Of a stretch of DNA of 64,000 nucleotides, positions 32,059-41,651 are shown piece by piece. Both the position numbers and the translations under genes were made by a program. Positions within the stretch are counted from its first letter, which is position 1; every line of letters begins with the position of its first letter. The DNA comes from Sphingobium abikonense NBRC 16140 (GTDB taxonomy: Bacteria > Pseudomonadota > Alphaproteobacteria > Sphingomonadales > Sphingomonadaceae), in contig NZ_BCYT01000013.1 of NCBI RefSeq assembly GCF_001598335.1, positions 22,282-86,281 on the forward strand. Reading direction: 5' to 3'. The notes below the pieces were generated by a model. The model worked only from the letters and a program-made list of their open reading frames with translations. It was not told where the DNA came from and did no database searches.

Positions 32059-32238
32059 CTAATGCATGAATGAAGGGGGCCGCATCGCGGCCATGGCGCG
32101 CATTTGCGGGCGAAGGGCAAGTTCGGGTTGGATGCAAATAGCTTCTGCGCAATCCCCACGAAGGAGCGCGTCGATGGCCTTTCGTGCCTCTGGCTGTGAC
32201 CGATGGAATGGATAGCCGGCGTCGTTCGACGTCCTCAT
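32059..32238 (-). CDS. Possible small protein, 59 aa
   Basis: Starts MRTSNDAGYPFHRSQPEARK and continues with an amphipathic helix (AIDALLRGDCAEAICIQPEL). AGGAG lies 9 nt before ATG 32238, which is why I keep it. No family is recognised and the flanking 31946-32058 and 32239-32431 stretches hold no supported gene. Confidence 0.4.
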   Translation of the reverse strand: MRTSNDAGYPFHRSQPEARKAIDALLRGDCAEAICIQPELALRPQMRAMAAMRPPSFMH

Positions 32239-32431
32239 TATGCCCTCTCCTACGAGTCGTTGGACGGGGAGCATAGGTCCAGCAAGCGCCATGTCGAAGC
32301 ATTATTCGTGAGTGTGTCGGCGGCGGTTTCCATCGTCTCGTACACGTGAGCGATGAGCGTTCCCGAGTACCGGCTACGACTGCCTACGAAAGCAAACCGG
32401 CTCGGTCACGATGGACCATTGAATATTAAGA

Positions 32432-32451
32432 TTATCACTGTATATTGATAA
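32432..32451. promoter_or_regulatory. Candidate operator of the Xre/RES toxin-antitoxin operon
   Basis: TTATCA (32432-32437) and TGATAA (32446-32451) form an inverted repeat in an AT-rich patch 13 nt upstream of the antitoxin start, where autoregulation is expected. Confidence 0.45.
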
Positions 32452-32464
32452 CCGAGATATTCGA

Positions 32465-33160
32465 ATGGAACAGATGATGGCATCGATCCCCAATAGCGAA
32501 CTGGCCAGTCTCGGCATTGAGGCGCTGGCCGGTTCTGTGCATGAAATCCGCGAGCGGCTGAAGGGGGCGGACGATGACCAGATCGTTGCGCTCAAGCTCG
32601 ACCATGGCAGCAAGCGGATTACTGCGGCATTTGCAGAGGCCGTGCGCCTCATTGCACCGATGATCGTACGCAAGATCGCTGATCAGGAAAATGCGACGCT
32701 CGAAAAGCTGGTCGACGCCCTTGTCCCACAGGTTCCGTTGCCCGAGCACCTGCTGACCGAAGCGAGGATGAACGCCGAAGCGCGCAAGGCGGTTCTGGAA
32801 AGCGGAGAATGGTTGAGCGCTGCCCAACTATCAGAGATTGCTGGTTTTAGCGGACAAAATGCCAGCGCGCAGCCCAACAAGTGGAAGCGCGAGGGCAAGA
32901 TCTTCGCCTTGCGGCGCAATGGCAGCGACTATTATCCTGGTTACGCCCTCGATGCAGATGCGGGCTATCGCCCTGTCAAGCAGCTCGCGCCAATCCTGAA
33001 GCTGTTCGGCAATGATTTGGAAGATTGGGATATCGCGGTCTGGTTCGCGTCTGCGAACAGCTTCCTGGGTGGCGTGGCGCCGAAGGATATTTTGGCGAGC
33101 GCGCCTGACCGCGTGCTTGCGGCGGCCGAAGACGAGATGGCAGGGGTGCTGCATGGGTAA
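32465..33160 (+). CDS. Antitoxin with Xre/MbcA/ParS-like toxin-binding domain
   Basis: A 231-residue protein. The C-terminal 60 residues show the MbcA/ParS toxin-binding pattern: LFGNDLEDWDIAVWFASANS, FLGGVAPKDIL, then PDRVLAAAEDEMAGVLHG. The central part (residues 110-170) resembles an HTH plus a small beta wing (WLSAAQLSEIAGFSGQNASA). It is longer than most antitoxins of this class. It overlaps the RES toxin by 8 nt. The partner relation RES/Xre is well established for NAD-depleting toxins. Confidence 0.82.
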   Translation: MEQMMASIPNSELASLGIEALAGSVHEIRERLKGADDDQIVALKLDHGSKRITAAFAEAVRLIAPMIVRKIADQENATLEKLVDALVPQVPLPEHLLTEARMNAEARKAVLESGEWLSAAQLSEIAGFSGQNASAQPNKWKREGKIFALRRNGSDYYPGYALDADAGYRPVKQLAPILKLFGNDLEDWDIAVWFASANSFLGGVAPKDILASAPDRVLAAAEDEMAGVLHG

Positions 33161-33896
33161 GGCCAAACGTCCGGCCACCCCAATGTCCAGCAAGTCCACC
33201 GCTCCTGATGTCCCGACAGCGACCCGCGCGGCTGCCGGCATTGGTGCGACGCGGTTGATCAAGGCACCGCCGTCGGACCTCGATAAGTTGGTGAAGCGGA
33301 CAAGCTGGACATCTGGCGAGATCATTCATCGTGTCCATCCAGATGTGTACACGGCGGATCAGTTTAATCCCGGTCTCAACGGCAATGCGCGGTTCAGTCC
33401 GATCTGTGATGCCGCCGGCAATCCTATCCCAACCGTCTATGGCGGCACGACCTTCGAGTGTGCAGTGATGGAAACTGTCTTCCACGATGTCCCCTTTGCA
33501 GCGGGCCTGAAGACAGTCGCCAAGCGGAAAATCCGGCATCATCATCATTCGCAGCTCATTTCAGCTGCCGAGCTGACGCTTGCGAACCTCACCAACAAGG
33601 CCCTGCGGAAGCTTGGTATCCCACGCGCCGATCTGATTGACACGGAAAAGGATCTCTACCCGCAGACGCGAGCATGGGCCGAAGCGGTTCATGCCCAATG
33701 CGCCGACGTGCAAGGCTTATGCTGGGTGTCTCGCCAGGACGACACTGCTCAGGCGATCATCCTCTTTGGGGACCGGCTTGCGCCGGGTCTTTTGACCCTT
33801 ACCGCGCCATCGGTTGACCTTGTCGGAGATGACGCGACTTATGCGGGACTCGTCAAATTGGCCGACGACATAGGGGTGAAGCTTATCGGCAGATAA
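33153..33896 (+). CDS. RES-domain toxin
   Basis: A 247-residue protein with the RES domain residues in order: the Arg in GEIIHRVHPDVY, then NARFSPICDAAGNPIPTVYG and CAVMETVFHDVP (Glu), and a later RQDDTAQAIILFGDR strand. RES toxins hydrolyse NAD and stop growth. The N-terminal 45 residues are a Lys/Ala-rich extension. ATG 33153 overlaps the antitoxin stop (ATGGGTAA). Confidence 0.88.
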   Translation: MGKAKRPATPMSSKSTAPDVPTATRAAAGIGATRLIKAPPSDLDKLVKRTSWTSGEIIHRVHPDVYTADQFNPGLNGNARFSPICDAAGNPIPTVYGGTTFECAVMETVFHDVPFAAGLKTVAKRKIRHHHHSQLISAAELTLANLTNKALRKLGIPRADLIDTEKDLYPQTRAWAEAVHAQCADVQGLCWVSRQDDTAQAIILFGDRLAPGLLTLTAPSVDLVGDDATYAGLVKLADDIGVKLIGR

Positions 33897-34263
33897 GCCG
33901 CCGCTGGTTGGAGCGATCAAGTGCCATCGGTCAAACGATTTTCAGATGCGGACTGGATTCTTTGAGAAGGTGAGCCGCAGCGTATCGCTGCGTGACGGGG
34001 CTATTGTGCTGCTTCGTCCGAACTCGCGCAAAGCATCCTCACCTTGGCACATGGCCAACCAAGGGACGAGTATGCGGTGATTTGTCCCCGTCCTTTCGCG
34101 CCGTGTGCATGTTGAGGCGGGAAATCAGTACAGGGCATTGCCTTTCGCACCTTCTGGGTACGAGGAAAGGTGGCTGCAGATACAGGTGGTTCGTGGCAAA
34201 AGAGCATTTTCGAACCTTCCGTCGCAACCTAGTTCGGAAAAAATCTCCTAAACCGGCAATTTA
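33897..34263. other. Non-coding spacer before the replicon
   Basis: About 370 bases between the toxin gene and the par promoter. Short frames on both strands lack ribosome-binding sites and family signatures. I see nothing else in it. Confidence 0.5.
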
Positions 34264-34292
34264 TTGACAACCATAGCGATGCTTCATATTTT
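34264..34292 (+). promoter_or_regulatory. Predicted sigma-70 promoter of parA-parB
   Basis: TTGACA (34264-34269), a 17-nt spacer and TATTTT (34287-34292), 44 nt before parA. A repeated TTATTGACAACC / TTATTGGCAACC (34261-34272 and 34291-34302, 30 bp apart) overlaps both ends and could bind ParA or ParB for autoregulation. Confidence 0.65.
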
Positions 34293-34335
34293 ATTGGCAA
34301 CCGTACTTCGCGAATGATTCGGCTGGGGCTCCTTT

Positions 34336-35538
34336 ATGATTGATACCGTTTCCAACCTGAAGGCCATGGTCGAAAACGGTGAGGCCCTTAGTGCCCAGTT
34401 GAAGAAGGTCGCTTTTCGACCGCGGGCCCGGAAAAATCTCGAATTGACCTTTGGTCCGGGACGCGCAGCGGATTTAATCGGTCGCACTCCCGAGGCGTTG
34501 ACTAAGGCAGAGGCGAAAGGTCGGCTGCCGGCCCCCAAGATTGGTGCCAACGGTCGGCGCTATTACACGCTCGAGGATCTGACGCTCATCCGTCAGTCTC
34601 TCGGGATCATTCCGGGAAAGCAGGCACATGAGCCTGCGGTCGTTTTAGCCGTTCAGAATTTCAAGGGTGGCGTCGGGAAAAGCACGATCACCAAGCATCT
34701 GGCCGATTATCTTGCGCTTCAGGGGCTAAGGGTACTCGTCGTAGATTGCGATCCTCAAGCCTCGACCAGTTCCTTGTTCGACGTGGACCAGGAAGAACTC
34801 TGGGATAGCGACGAGACGCTTGCGCATTTCTTGGCTCCTTCCGCGCCGCTCAGCGAATTTCGCCGCACCATCCGTGATACCGCTTGGCCAACGACCAAGA
34901 TCGTCCCGTCGAGCCTAGGCCTGGGTGAAATTGAGTGGCACATGGTCGCAGGCGCGGAAGGGCGCGAAGAGATCATGCGTAGGTTCGGTTTGCTCAGGGC
35001 CGGTATCAGTCAAGTTCGCCGCGAATTTGATGTGATGCTACTCGATCCACCTCCAGCAATGGGATTTCTCGGGATGAATGTTATGGCCGCTGCGAGCGGT
35101 CTCGTTGTCCCGGTTCCGGCCCGGCAGCTCGATTTTCTATCGACAATTCACTTCATGACCAACATTGCCGACACGCTGGAAGCTCTCAATGAATATAACA
35201 TGGGCGTGAATTACGACTTTATTCGAGTTGTTGCCTCAAATTACTCGCGATCCGCCGATGGGGAGGCCGGTATGCTGCGTATCTTGCAGCAGATGTGCGG
35301 CACGAACATGTTGACCAATCCCATTCTAGCGTCTGAAGAAATCAAGAATTCGGTACAGGAGTTCCGGTCGGTCTATGAGTCCGACAAGCCGATCTCCTCG
35401 CACAAAACCTTTACCCGTTGCCGAGACAACCTCGATCTGGTTTTTTCGGAGATCCTTCATGTGATCCGGCAACAATGGCCCTCCACGAGTCTGACGGGTT
35501 TTGGCGATCAAAATATGCTGGATGGTGAGGCCGCATGA
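34336..35538 (+). CDS. parA: Plasmid partition ATPase ParA (type Ia)
   Basis: A 400-residue ParA with an N-terminal winged-helix/MerR-like region (RAADLIGRTPEALTKAEAKG, YYTLEDLTLIRQSLG) as in type Ia proteins that also repress their own operon. Walker A is NFKGGVGKSTITKHL near residue 112. Walker A' and B follow in VLVVDCDPQASTSSLFDV and FDVMLLDPPPAMGF. It moves plasmid copies with ParB. It overlaps parB by 4 nt. A sigma-70-like promoter with direct repeats lies upstream. Confidence 0.93.
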   Translation: MIDTVSNLKAMVENGEALSAQLKKVAFRPRARKNLELTFGPGRAADLIGRTPEALTKAEAKGRLPAPKIGANGRRYYTLEDLTLIRQSLGIIPGKQAHEPAVVLAVQNFKGGVGKSTITKHLADYLALQGLRVLVVDCDPQASTSSLFDVDQEELWDSDETLAHFLAPSAPLSEFRRTIRDTAWPTTKIVPSSLGLGEIEWHMVAGAEGREEIMRRFGLLRAGISQVRREFDVMLLDPPPAMGFLGMNVMAAASGLVVPVPARQLDFLSTIHFMTNIADTLEALNEYNMGVNYDFIRVVASNYSRSADGEAGMLRILQQMCGTNMLTNPILASEEIKNSVQEFRSVYESDKPISSHKTFTRCRDNLDLVFSEILHVIRQQWPSTSLTGFGDQNMLDGEAA

Positions 35539-36569
35539 GCAAGCGCGCGTTATTCGACGAAGTCATTGCCAATGCGGCTGCAGAGCAAGGTGAGAGCACG
35601 TCCGCTGCTGAAGGGCCAGCCCAGTCCCGCGCCCGCAAACCAATGAATTTCGCGACGCGGCGGCTCGATAATTTCGAAGAAGCCGCCAAGATGCTAAAAA
35701 AGCCGGCGATTTCGCTCAAGCCTGATGAAGTGTCGATCTGGCCGGGCAACGCACGGGACTATTCAGCCCTGAGCGAAGATCGAGTCCGCACGTTGATTGA
35801 CTCGCTCGTCGCGGAAAATGGGAACCGAATTCCTGTCATCGTCCGTCCGACCCCCAATGGGGAGAAGCGCTATGAACTGATCACCGGTACGCGGCGGCAT
35901 TGGGCGATCGCCTGGCTCAATGCCAATAATCATCCCGAGATCAGCCTCTATGCATCGATCGAGGATCTAACCGACGAGGCAGCATTTCGCGTCGCGGATA
36001 TCGAAAACCGTGAACGGGAAGATATCTCCGACTACGAACGGGCGACAAATTATCGCGAGGCCCTCAAGTCCCATTATGAAGGCGTGCAGCGCCGGATGGC
36101 CGAGCGACTGAAGCTGAGTCCCGGCACGCTTTCCCGCTATATTGCTCTTGCCGAGATGCCGCAGACGATTGTCTCTGCCTTTGGCTCACCGCGCGATCTG
36201 ACTCTCCATTTCGCGAAGCCTCTCCTGCCTTTGATTGATGATCAGGAAAAGCGCCAGCGAATGGAAGATGCTGCCCGCTCGATCGCAGAGGAACAGAGCC
36301 TCAAACAGAGTTTCGACGAAGCGATTATCCCCGCCAATGAAGTGGTGACGCGGTTGCTGTCTGCGGCGAACAATAAGCAAGCCCGGGCACGGAGGCAAAA
36401 GCAGAGCCTTCTTACGCAATCGGGCCGTGAATTCGGAGTGGTCGAACGTGATCGCGCCAGCGAGTTGATGATCAAGATCGTTCCTTCTGAGAGTTCCATT
36501 GACGAGCTCATGGAGAGCTTGAGGGCTGCCATTGAGCGCTCCAGGATTTGGGCAAAGGGTAAGGCGTGA
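35535..36569 (+). CDS. parB: Plasmid partition protein ParB
   Basis: A 344-residue ParB. The N-domain contains PVIVRPTPNGEKRYELITGT and RRHWAIAWL (the box with the catalytic Arg patch of the ParB CTPase) and DIENREREDISDYERATNYR. The central HTH is RMAERLKLSPGTLSRYIALA, and the C-terminal dimer domain is basic. It binds a parS site; I could not identify one with certainty, but the palindrome just upstream of rep is a candidate. It is co-translated with parA. Confidence 0.93.
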   Translation: MSKRALFDEVIANAAAEQGESTSAAEGPAQSRARKPMNFATRRLDNFEEAAKMLKKPAISLKPDEVSIWPGNARDYSALSEDRVRTLIDSLVAENGNRIPVIVRPTPNGEKRYELITGTRRHWAIAWLNANNHPEISLYASIEDLTDEAAFRVADIENREREDISDYERATNYREALKSHYEGVQRRMAERLKLSPGTLSRYIALAEMPQTIVSAFGSPRDLTLHFAKPLLPLIDDQEKRQRMEDAARSIAEEQSLKQSFDEAIIPANEVVTRLLSAANNKQARARRQKQSLLTQSGREFGVVERDRASELMIKIVPSESSIDELMESLRAAIERSRIWAKGKA

Positions 36570-36641
36570 GGCAAGCTCAGCGCCCATTTGTCAAATGCAC
36601 AAAATGGCCGATTTGCCGTTTAAAATCATTATGTTCGCATG

Positions 36642-36662
36642 GATGTTGCCGACGGCAACATC
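36642..36662. promoter_or_regulatory. Perfect palindrome before rep (operator or parS candidate)
   Basis: GATGTTGCC-GAC-GGCAACATC has 9-bp perfect arms, 33 nt before the rep start. A partial second copy, GATGTTGCC-TTC-GGCAAC, occurs at 38544-38561 beyond rep. Confidence 0.55.
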
Positions 36663-36694
36663 TTGCAGCTTTTAGCGTTCGAGCGTTTTAGAAA

Positions 36695-38017
36695 ATGGTG
36701 GAATCCCCCCCTAGTCTTGGCCGGCAGGTCCAGCTCAGTTTTGAGATGTTCACGCCCCTGCCAGACTTTGGGGATATATCGTTGCGCGACTATCAGGAGA
36801 CGATGCAACGCCCCTTCTTCTCGCTAGCGAAGAAGCGCGTGAAGCCGATCCAATATCTTAGTCCTAATGGCCAGGTGAGCGTCCACGTTTCAGCCAACCC
36901 GCACTACGGGATGGCGACTATATGGGACGCGGACATCATGATCTTCTTCGCATCCTATTTGAACGAGCAGCGGCAGCGCTCGAACAACTTGTCTCCTACG
37001 ATCCGCGTTCATCCAGCGGATATTATGAAACTGATCCGCCGTGATACATCCGGGAGAGCCTATGAGCGGATGCGCGACGCGCTCGATCGGCTGCAGGCCA
37101 CCACCATAAAGACGAATATTTGCGCGAAGGGCAAATCCAGGGAAGTGACTTTCTCGTGGATCGATAGCTGGACCCAGTTGATCGACGAGCGACGCAATAA
37201 AGTCCTGTGCATCGAAGTGACGCTTGCAAAATGGTTTTTCGACGGCGTCCTGGACCAAAAGTCCGTCTTGACCGTCGATCCCGCGTATTTTGATCTTAAG
37301 GGAGGGATAGAGCGTTGGCTCTATCGCGCTGCACGCAAGCACGCCGGCGGTAATGGTGCGGAAGGCTTTACTATCGGTTTCGACACACTTCTTCAGAAGA
37401 GCGGTAGCGAGCAAACGTCAGCTAAGTTCAAGGCGTCGCTGCTGGCCATTGCGCGTGCCGATTCCTTGCCCGAATTGCATCTAGAGGTGCTGGACGAGAA
37501 GTCGGCCCATCCAAAGCTTTGGATGGTAATGCGCAAAGACTGGCAGGGGAAGGCAAAGCCTCAGCAAGTTCTACCCGCCCCTTCCGCAGCAGAACCAAAA
37601 CGAGAGGTTGTGCCGGCCACGCGAACGCGGAGCGTTAAACGCCTTGCGGAAACGCTAATAGATCCCGAGGATCTTGTTTCCCCGGCCGACATGGCAGCCT
37701 TGGTTGCCAGCACGGCAAATGGCTTTCGCGTGTCTTCACAAGGGCCAAAAACCCTTTCGCCCTCCCCTGCCCCCGTTTCATCTGCAAAGCCGGCAACCCG
37801 GCGCCGCGGTAACCGTGCACAAGATGTAATCGATCAGGAAACCTACACTGCCATTCGCCGGGATTTCCCAGGCTGGGACCTCGACGTTCTGATGGCGAGG
37901 TTTGATAATTACATTGCAAACAACCTTACCGAATTGCCGGCGAATTATTCCAAGCGCTTCTACTTTTTCATGAAGAGCCATCACCAGCGGAACAAGCACA
38001 CCTTGCCCGGCAGTTAA
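36695..38017 (+). CDS. repA: RepA-type replication initiator (RPA superfamily)
   Basis: A 440-residue plasmid initiator of the replication initiator protein A type. Diagnostic stretches: QRPFFSLAKKRVKPIQYLSP near residue 30, YGMATIWDADIMIFFASYLN, then SGRAYERMRDALDRLQATTI and IERWLYRAARKHAGG with a winged-helix pattern. The last 150 residues are Pro/Ala-rich with a second basic region. It should bind the nearby iterons and open the origin. A ribosome-binding site is weak. In sphingomonads, megaplasmids with this initiator form one of the known large-plasmid groups, to my knowledge. Confidence 0.9.
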   Translation: MVESPPSLGRQVQLSFEMFTPLPDFGDISLRDYQETMQRPFFSLAKKRVKPIQYLSPNGQVSVHVSANPHYGMATIWDADIMIFFASYLNEQRQRSNNLSPTIRVHPADIMKLIRRDTSGRAYERMRDALDRLQATTIKTNICAKGKSREVTFSWIDSWTQLIDERRNKVLCIEVTLAKWFFDGVLDQKSVLTVDPAYFDLKGGIERWLYRAARKHAGGNGAEGFTIGFDTLLQKSGSEQTSAKFKASLLAIARADSLPELHLEVLDEKSAHPKLWMVMRKDWQGKAKPQQVLPAPSAAEPKREVVPATRTRSVKRLAETLIDPEDLVSPADMAALVASTANGFRVSSQGPKTLSPSPAPVSSAKPATRRRGNRAQDVIDQETYTAIRRDFPGWDLDVLMARFDNYIANNLTELPANYSKRFYFFMKSHHQRNKHTLPGS

Positions 38018-38543
38018 CCGGCTTAGAGGGTTTGCAGATGACTTAGTTTGCGTCCCATCGGTTGGAAGTCGGCTTCCTCCCGCTGAAAAGATGCCTCTCG
38101 GCAACTCCTATTAGATCAGAATGTACGGTTCATCGTGCTATCGCGGATAGCGGAAATGCCTCATATTTACCCTGGTGCTCCACGCCCAACTGTAGAGGAT
38201 GTCCCCTGACAAGACCTCCGTTACGCCACTCTCAAGGCCGTGTCTGATAGCACGATGCGAGCATGCGTCAGGACGACGTCAGTGCAACGGGGCTGATATC
38301 TGCCCCCCTCCCCTTTCCGGCTCTTATCCTCTTCGAAAATCGAATAAGAATTCAATGGCTCTCTCGAGTACGGCTAGTTGGAAGCCGATGCGCAATATCT
38401 TTGGAAACACCAGATAGACGATTATTTCGTTCACAACGGGATACAGAAGCTATGAATCTGACCTCAGCCAGCAGCCCCAAGGTTTCTAAGAACAAGAAAG
38501 CGCAAAATCCATTATTATCGTGTTTTTTCAATGAAATAGATAA

Positions 38544-38561
38544 GATGTTGCCTTCGGCAAC
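38544..38561. repeat. Second copy of the rep-upstream palindrome
   Basis: GATGTTGCC-TTC-GGCAAC, sharing the arms of 36642-36662 except for the last three bases. Confidence 0.5.
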
Positions 38562-39611
38562 ACGAGCCTTCGCCCCCCCCCCATGCCTCCCCGGTACGTG
38601 GTCCGCTTCAAAGTTTGTGTTAGTCGATTTGAGGCATCGCTCCCGACTAAACGATTGCATCCACCAGCGCTCAGCGGCTTAAGTAAGTCAAGCAGGTACG
38701 AGCACCCGATTTCTCGTAACGCGGTGCGATGATCTTACGACCGCCTGCCCATTTAAGCGTGCAATCTCTGCGTCCCATTTGGTCACGGTAGCCGAACGAA
38801 TTCTACGCTTATGCCTGTTAGGCGAATCCGGATGCCCCCTGCCAAAGGGCGAGTTGCCGGTTATTAAAGCGGGATGTTCCGCTGATGCTGCAGACAAATA
38901 ATTAGCTTCCACGTCGGCTATTATCAGCGCCGCTATGCACAATCTTGTCCATTGCTGAAGCTGCTCGCATGGCGACTTCCGAACCCTGCCTCTACGTTTC
39001 AGCATTCTGAGCGAGATCAGCGACCCTTTGCATTGGTATAGCAGGGGAACGCTTACGGCTCCCCCAAGTTTATTTGACTCAAAACCCCACTTCGCAATGC
39101 GCGTTCAAGGAAGGACTGGCCTGTAAGTCGGTCACACCGCACTTCTTCATTTTACCGCACGGCCCACCCAATACACTGCCATCATGGTAATCGATGCGTC
39201 CTCAGGCTCCAGCACATACACGTCTCGGATCGAAAGTCCCTAACAGGACTGACGCCGCGATTGACTATGCAATCGCTACGCGTGATCGATCCGCGGTCTG
39301 ACGGCAGGAGAGGGGGAAGTCCTCATTTAGGCACATTAATACCTAGGGAGATCGAGAAATGCGAACTGGCTGAACCCTGCAACGGTAAGCCACCTGCAAG
39401 AAAGATGTTTGACGAATGTGACAGCCCGGTGCCTGATAGCACGATGAACATCCACAAGGCATTTTTGGATCGGCGGAAAGCTCATCCCCGATAGCACGTT
39501 AGAGTCGTTCACAACTCGTTTTCGGCAATGGTGGGAAAAGCCGAAACAGCAAGAAAACTGATTCGAAGCCGGGGCTTAGCGACGAAAGTAGATAGGCCAC
39601 GACTGCATTCC

Positions 39612-39732
39612 ATCGTGCTATCAGAGCCAGAGTGTCGCCGCTCTCAGTTTAGGCAATCGTGCTATCACAGAAGCCCGATCGTGCTATCGCGCCGCTGAGA
39701 ACGTGCCATCACGGATGATCTATCGTGCCATC
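39612..39732 (+). repeat. Iteron array with 22-bp spacing
   Basis: Five copies of ATCGTGCTATC or ATCGTGCCATC (the fourth is AACGTGCCATC) start at 39612, 39656, 39678, 39700 and 39722. Spacings are 44, 22, 22 and 22 bp, two helical turns each, so bound RepA molecules would line up on one face of the DNA. This is the likely core of oriV or of copy control. Confidence 0.8.
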
Positions 39733-40016
39733 GCGCCGACCCCAAAATCTGCGAATCGTGGAGTCAGCACGATTCGCATCAGGTGCGACTTCTCTTAACT
39801 CTCTAACTTCTCCATAATCCCATAACCATGGCGCCTACGGCGCTGAGATTTGAGTTTGAATTTTTAGATGAGATTACCTTCATAAAACTTCTCGATGTTC
39901 CTCCAACTAGACCGCTGTTAGAGGTAGCTCCCCCCGCAAGAAAATCCTCCGGTTTACCCCGATGAGGGTCGCTGCGCCGTAAATGATGCTGGCGTTTGAG
40001 GCATCTGACGGTCGCT

Positions 40017-40211
40017 ATGAATGGCCACAATACGCCGCACCTTTATAACGGCCTTGCATCAATCAGGCAGCGTGGCACAGAAGAATTCATCAGTGAGCTG
40101 CTTTCCGCTGCGGACCTGGTAGCCACCCGAGGCGGGGGACGGAATACTTTCCTAGCTACATTGATCGGCCTAGCGAAAACTGCATCTGATGAACTTATGA
40201 AGTCGCCTTAA
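40017..40211 (+). CDS. Possible small protein, 64 aa
   Basis: Reads MNGHNTPHLYNGLASIRQRG and continues with balanced composition (TEEFISELLSAADLVATRGG) to a TAA at 40209. No strong ribosome-binding site and no family recognised. The following 260 bases up to the DUF1612 gene hold nothing I can support. Confidence 0.35.
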   Translation: MNGHNTPHLYNGLASIRQRGTEEFISELLSAADLVATRGGGRNTFLATLIGLAKTASDELMKSP

Positions 40212-40471
40212 TCTGGGAAGGACCGTCGGGGGACCCGGTCGATCGGACGGCCACACCAAAGCTGTTACGATAGAATGATGCAGTACCCCTCCAGTATTAA
40301 GAAACCTCACGTGAACAGAGCGATCACGCACGCGTCGTTACCCAATTCGATGCAACTCAGAAGCGGAGCATGCGAACAAAACATGAAATATCCCTAAAAT
40401 GCTGTCAGAAGGCCGTAGGACGCATCGAAATCTTTCAGGTCAAATGGTAAGGGGTGCCCTCGTTTTGGCGC

Positions 40472-41512
40472 TCACAGGGGCTCTGGCGGGACGTGATTTT
40501 CACCCTCATCATCCCAAATTGTGGGCTCAAAGAGGTCGATGACCGGCGGCCGAGATCGGGCGGGGGAGGGGGCCACCCCGCTGACGGGGATCGTGTAGCT
40601 GCGAAAGCTCGCCTGACCGGTCCGCTCGATGAGCAGTCCCTCGGCCTCGGCGGTCGCCAGTAGCTTGATCGCGCCGGCGGACGTCAGCCCAAACTGCTTC
40701 GCGACCTGGCTGCTGGTAATGGCGGGACGGGCCATCGCGAACAGGATCACGTCCTTGAGTCGTCCGAGCCGTCGGCGGTCCGCAAGATGGAGAGCGGCCC
40801 GCTGCGCATAGCTTCGCAGTTGCACCTCCAGGTCGAGATGGGCGTTCGCCCCGGCGACGATGGCTCCGAGCCAGAGGTGGTCGAGCTCGTGGCCTGAAGC
40901 GATCTTCCAGGGACCGCCCGCGCGTTGCAGGCCGAGGGCTGTCAGTCCACCTTGCGATCCGTTCCAGCGCCCCGGACCCCAGCGATCGCCGATCAGCAGG
41001 CTGGCCACGACATCACCGCGGGCGAGGGGCGCGAACTGCCGCCACAGCGCGGCGATCCGGCCGCCATGGAGCAGGGGAGGGGAGGGGGGTAGTACTTGGC
41101 AGGCCTTGCTCCAGGCCTCGATTGCCGGTAGCATTTCCCATGGCTCGCGGCGGCCCGGGATGTGCTCGTCGGAAGGACCGGTTTCAGCACCGAGCCACGC
41201 CAGCAGGGCAGAGGGGTCGGCCATGAGTTCGTCCAGGGTGATCGGCATGCCGATGGCGTGCTTCCAATGGGTCAGGTCATAGGCACTGGTGATGGCGCGT
41301 CCTCGGCCGTTGATCGTGACCGCGTCCTCGGGGAGTTCATAGGCGTCGATCCCGGCCAGGGCTTGCCGCTCAGCCAGCGCCATGCGCGCCTTCCAGGGCA
41401 GGCGGACGGGACTGAGCCGGAGGCGTTCTTCCACCCGTGCGAGCGCGGTTTGCGCGTCGGCATAGGCAAGGAGCAAGGCCGGATCGAGCAGGGGAGGGGA
41501 GGAAGCCATCAT
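40472..41512 (-). CDS. DUF1612/RHE_PE00001-family plasmid regulator
   Basis: A 346-residue protein resembling the RHE_PE00001 family with DUF1612 and a C-terminal DNA-binding part. The first 120 residues include ALARVEERLRLSPVRLPWKA and DELMADPSALLAWLGAETGP. The C-terminal 100 residues contain a winged-helix segment (ITSSQVAKQFGLTSAGAIKL). These proteins occur on rhizobial and sphingomonad plasmids near replication or recombination genes; the function is not known to me. It is divergent from the tyrosine recombinase, sharing a 150-bp intergenic region with a hairpin and a palindrome. Confidence 0.8.
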   Translation of the reverse strand: MMASSPPLLDPALLLAYADAQTALARVEERLRLSPVRLPWKARMALAERQALAGIDAYELPEDAVTINGRGRAITSAYDLTHWKHAIGMPITLDELMADPSALLAWLGAETGPSDEHIPGRREPWEMLPAIEAWSKACQVLPPSPPLLHGGRIAALWRQFAPLARGDVVASLLIGDRWGPGRWNGSQGGLTALGLQRAGGPWKIASGHELDHLWLGAIVAGANAHLDLEVQLRSYAQRAALHLADRRRLGRLKDVILFAMARPAITSSQVAKQFGLTSAGAIKLLATAEAEGLLIERTGQASFRSYTIPVSGVAPSPARSRPPVIDLFEPTIWDDEGENHVPPEPL

Positions 41513-41525
41513 TTTTCGCCAAAAT

Positions 41526-41543
41526 CTCGCCTTTAATGGCGAG
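41526..41543. promoter_or_regulatory. Hairpin in the divergent promoter region
   Basis: CTCGCC-TTTAAT-GGCGAG, 14 nt upstream of the DUF1612 gene on its own strand; a candidate operator. Confidence 0.45.
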
Positions 41544-41651
41544 GTGTATCGTTCCAGACTCGATTCATTAAACGGCCTGTTTGTCTGGGTTATCGGATCA
41601 GATATTAAACTGAAAGACGTTTTTAGAAAGTCTGTTGGTGCATCTAAAATA

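Larger units (their letters stand above)
38018..40016. other. Replication origin region with iterons, no supported gene
   Basis: About 2 kb without convincing genes directly after repA. The repeat ATCGTGCTATC and its variants occur at 38132, 39612, 39656, 39678, 39700 and 39722 on the plus strand, and at 38246, 39435 and 39490 on the minus strand. Base composition is more AT-rich than the rest. Open frames inside it lack ribosome-binding sites. I could not find a perfect DnaA box. Confidence 0.7.

Noticed and set aside
38199..39494. Several open frames of 60-140 codons after repA
   Set aside because: They overlap iterons or lie in AT-richer DNA with no ribosome-binding site or recognisable sequence.
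39508..39522. Near-match to a LexA box, GTTC-ACAACTC-GTTT
   Set aside because: One mismatch in a conserved half-site and no gene start nearby; likely chance.
39612..39732. Regular short repeats that could suggest a CRISPR array
   Set aside because: The 11-bp repeats with 11-bp gaps match iterons next to repA; CRISPR repeats and spacers are longer and no cas gene is present.
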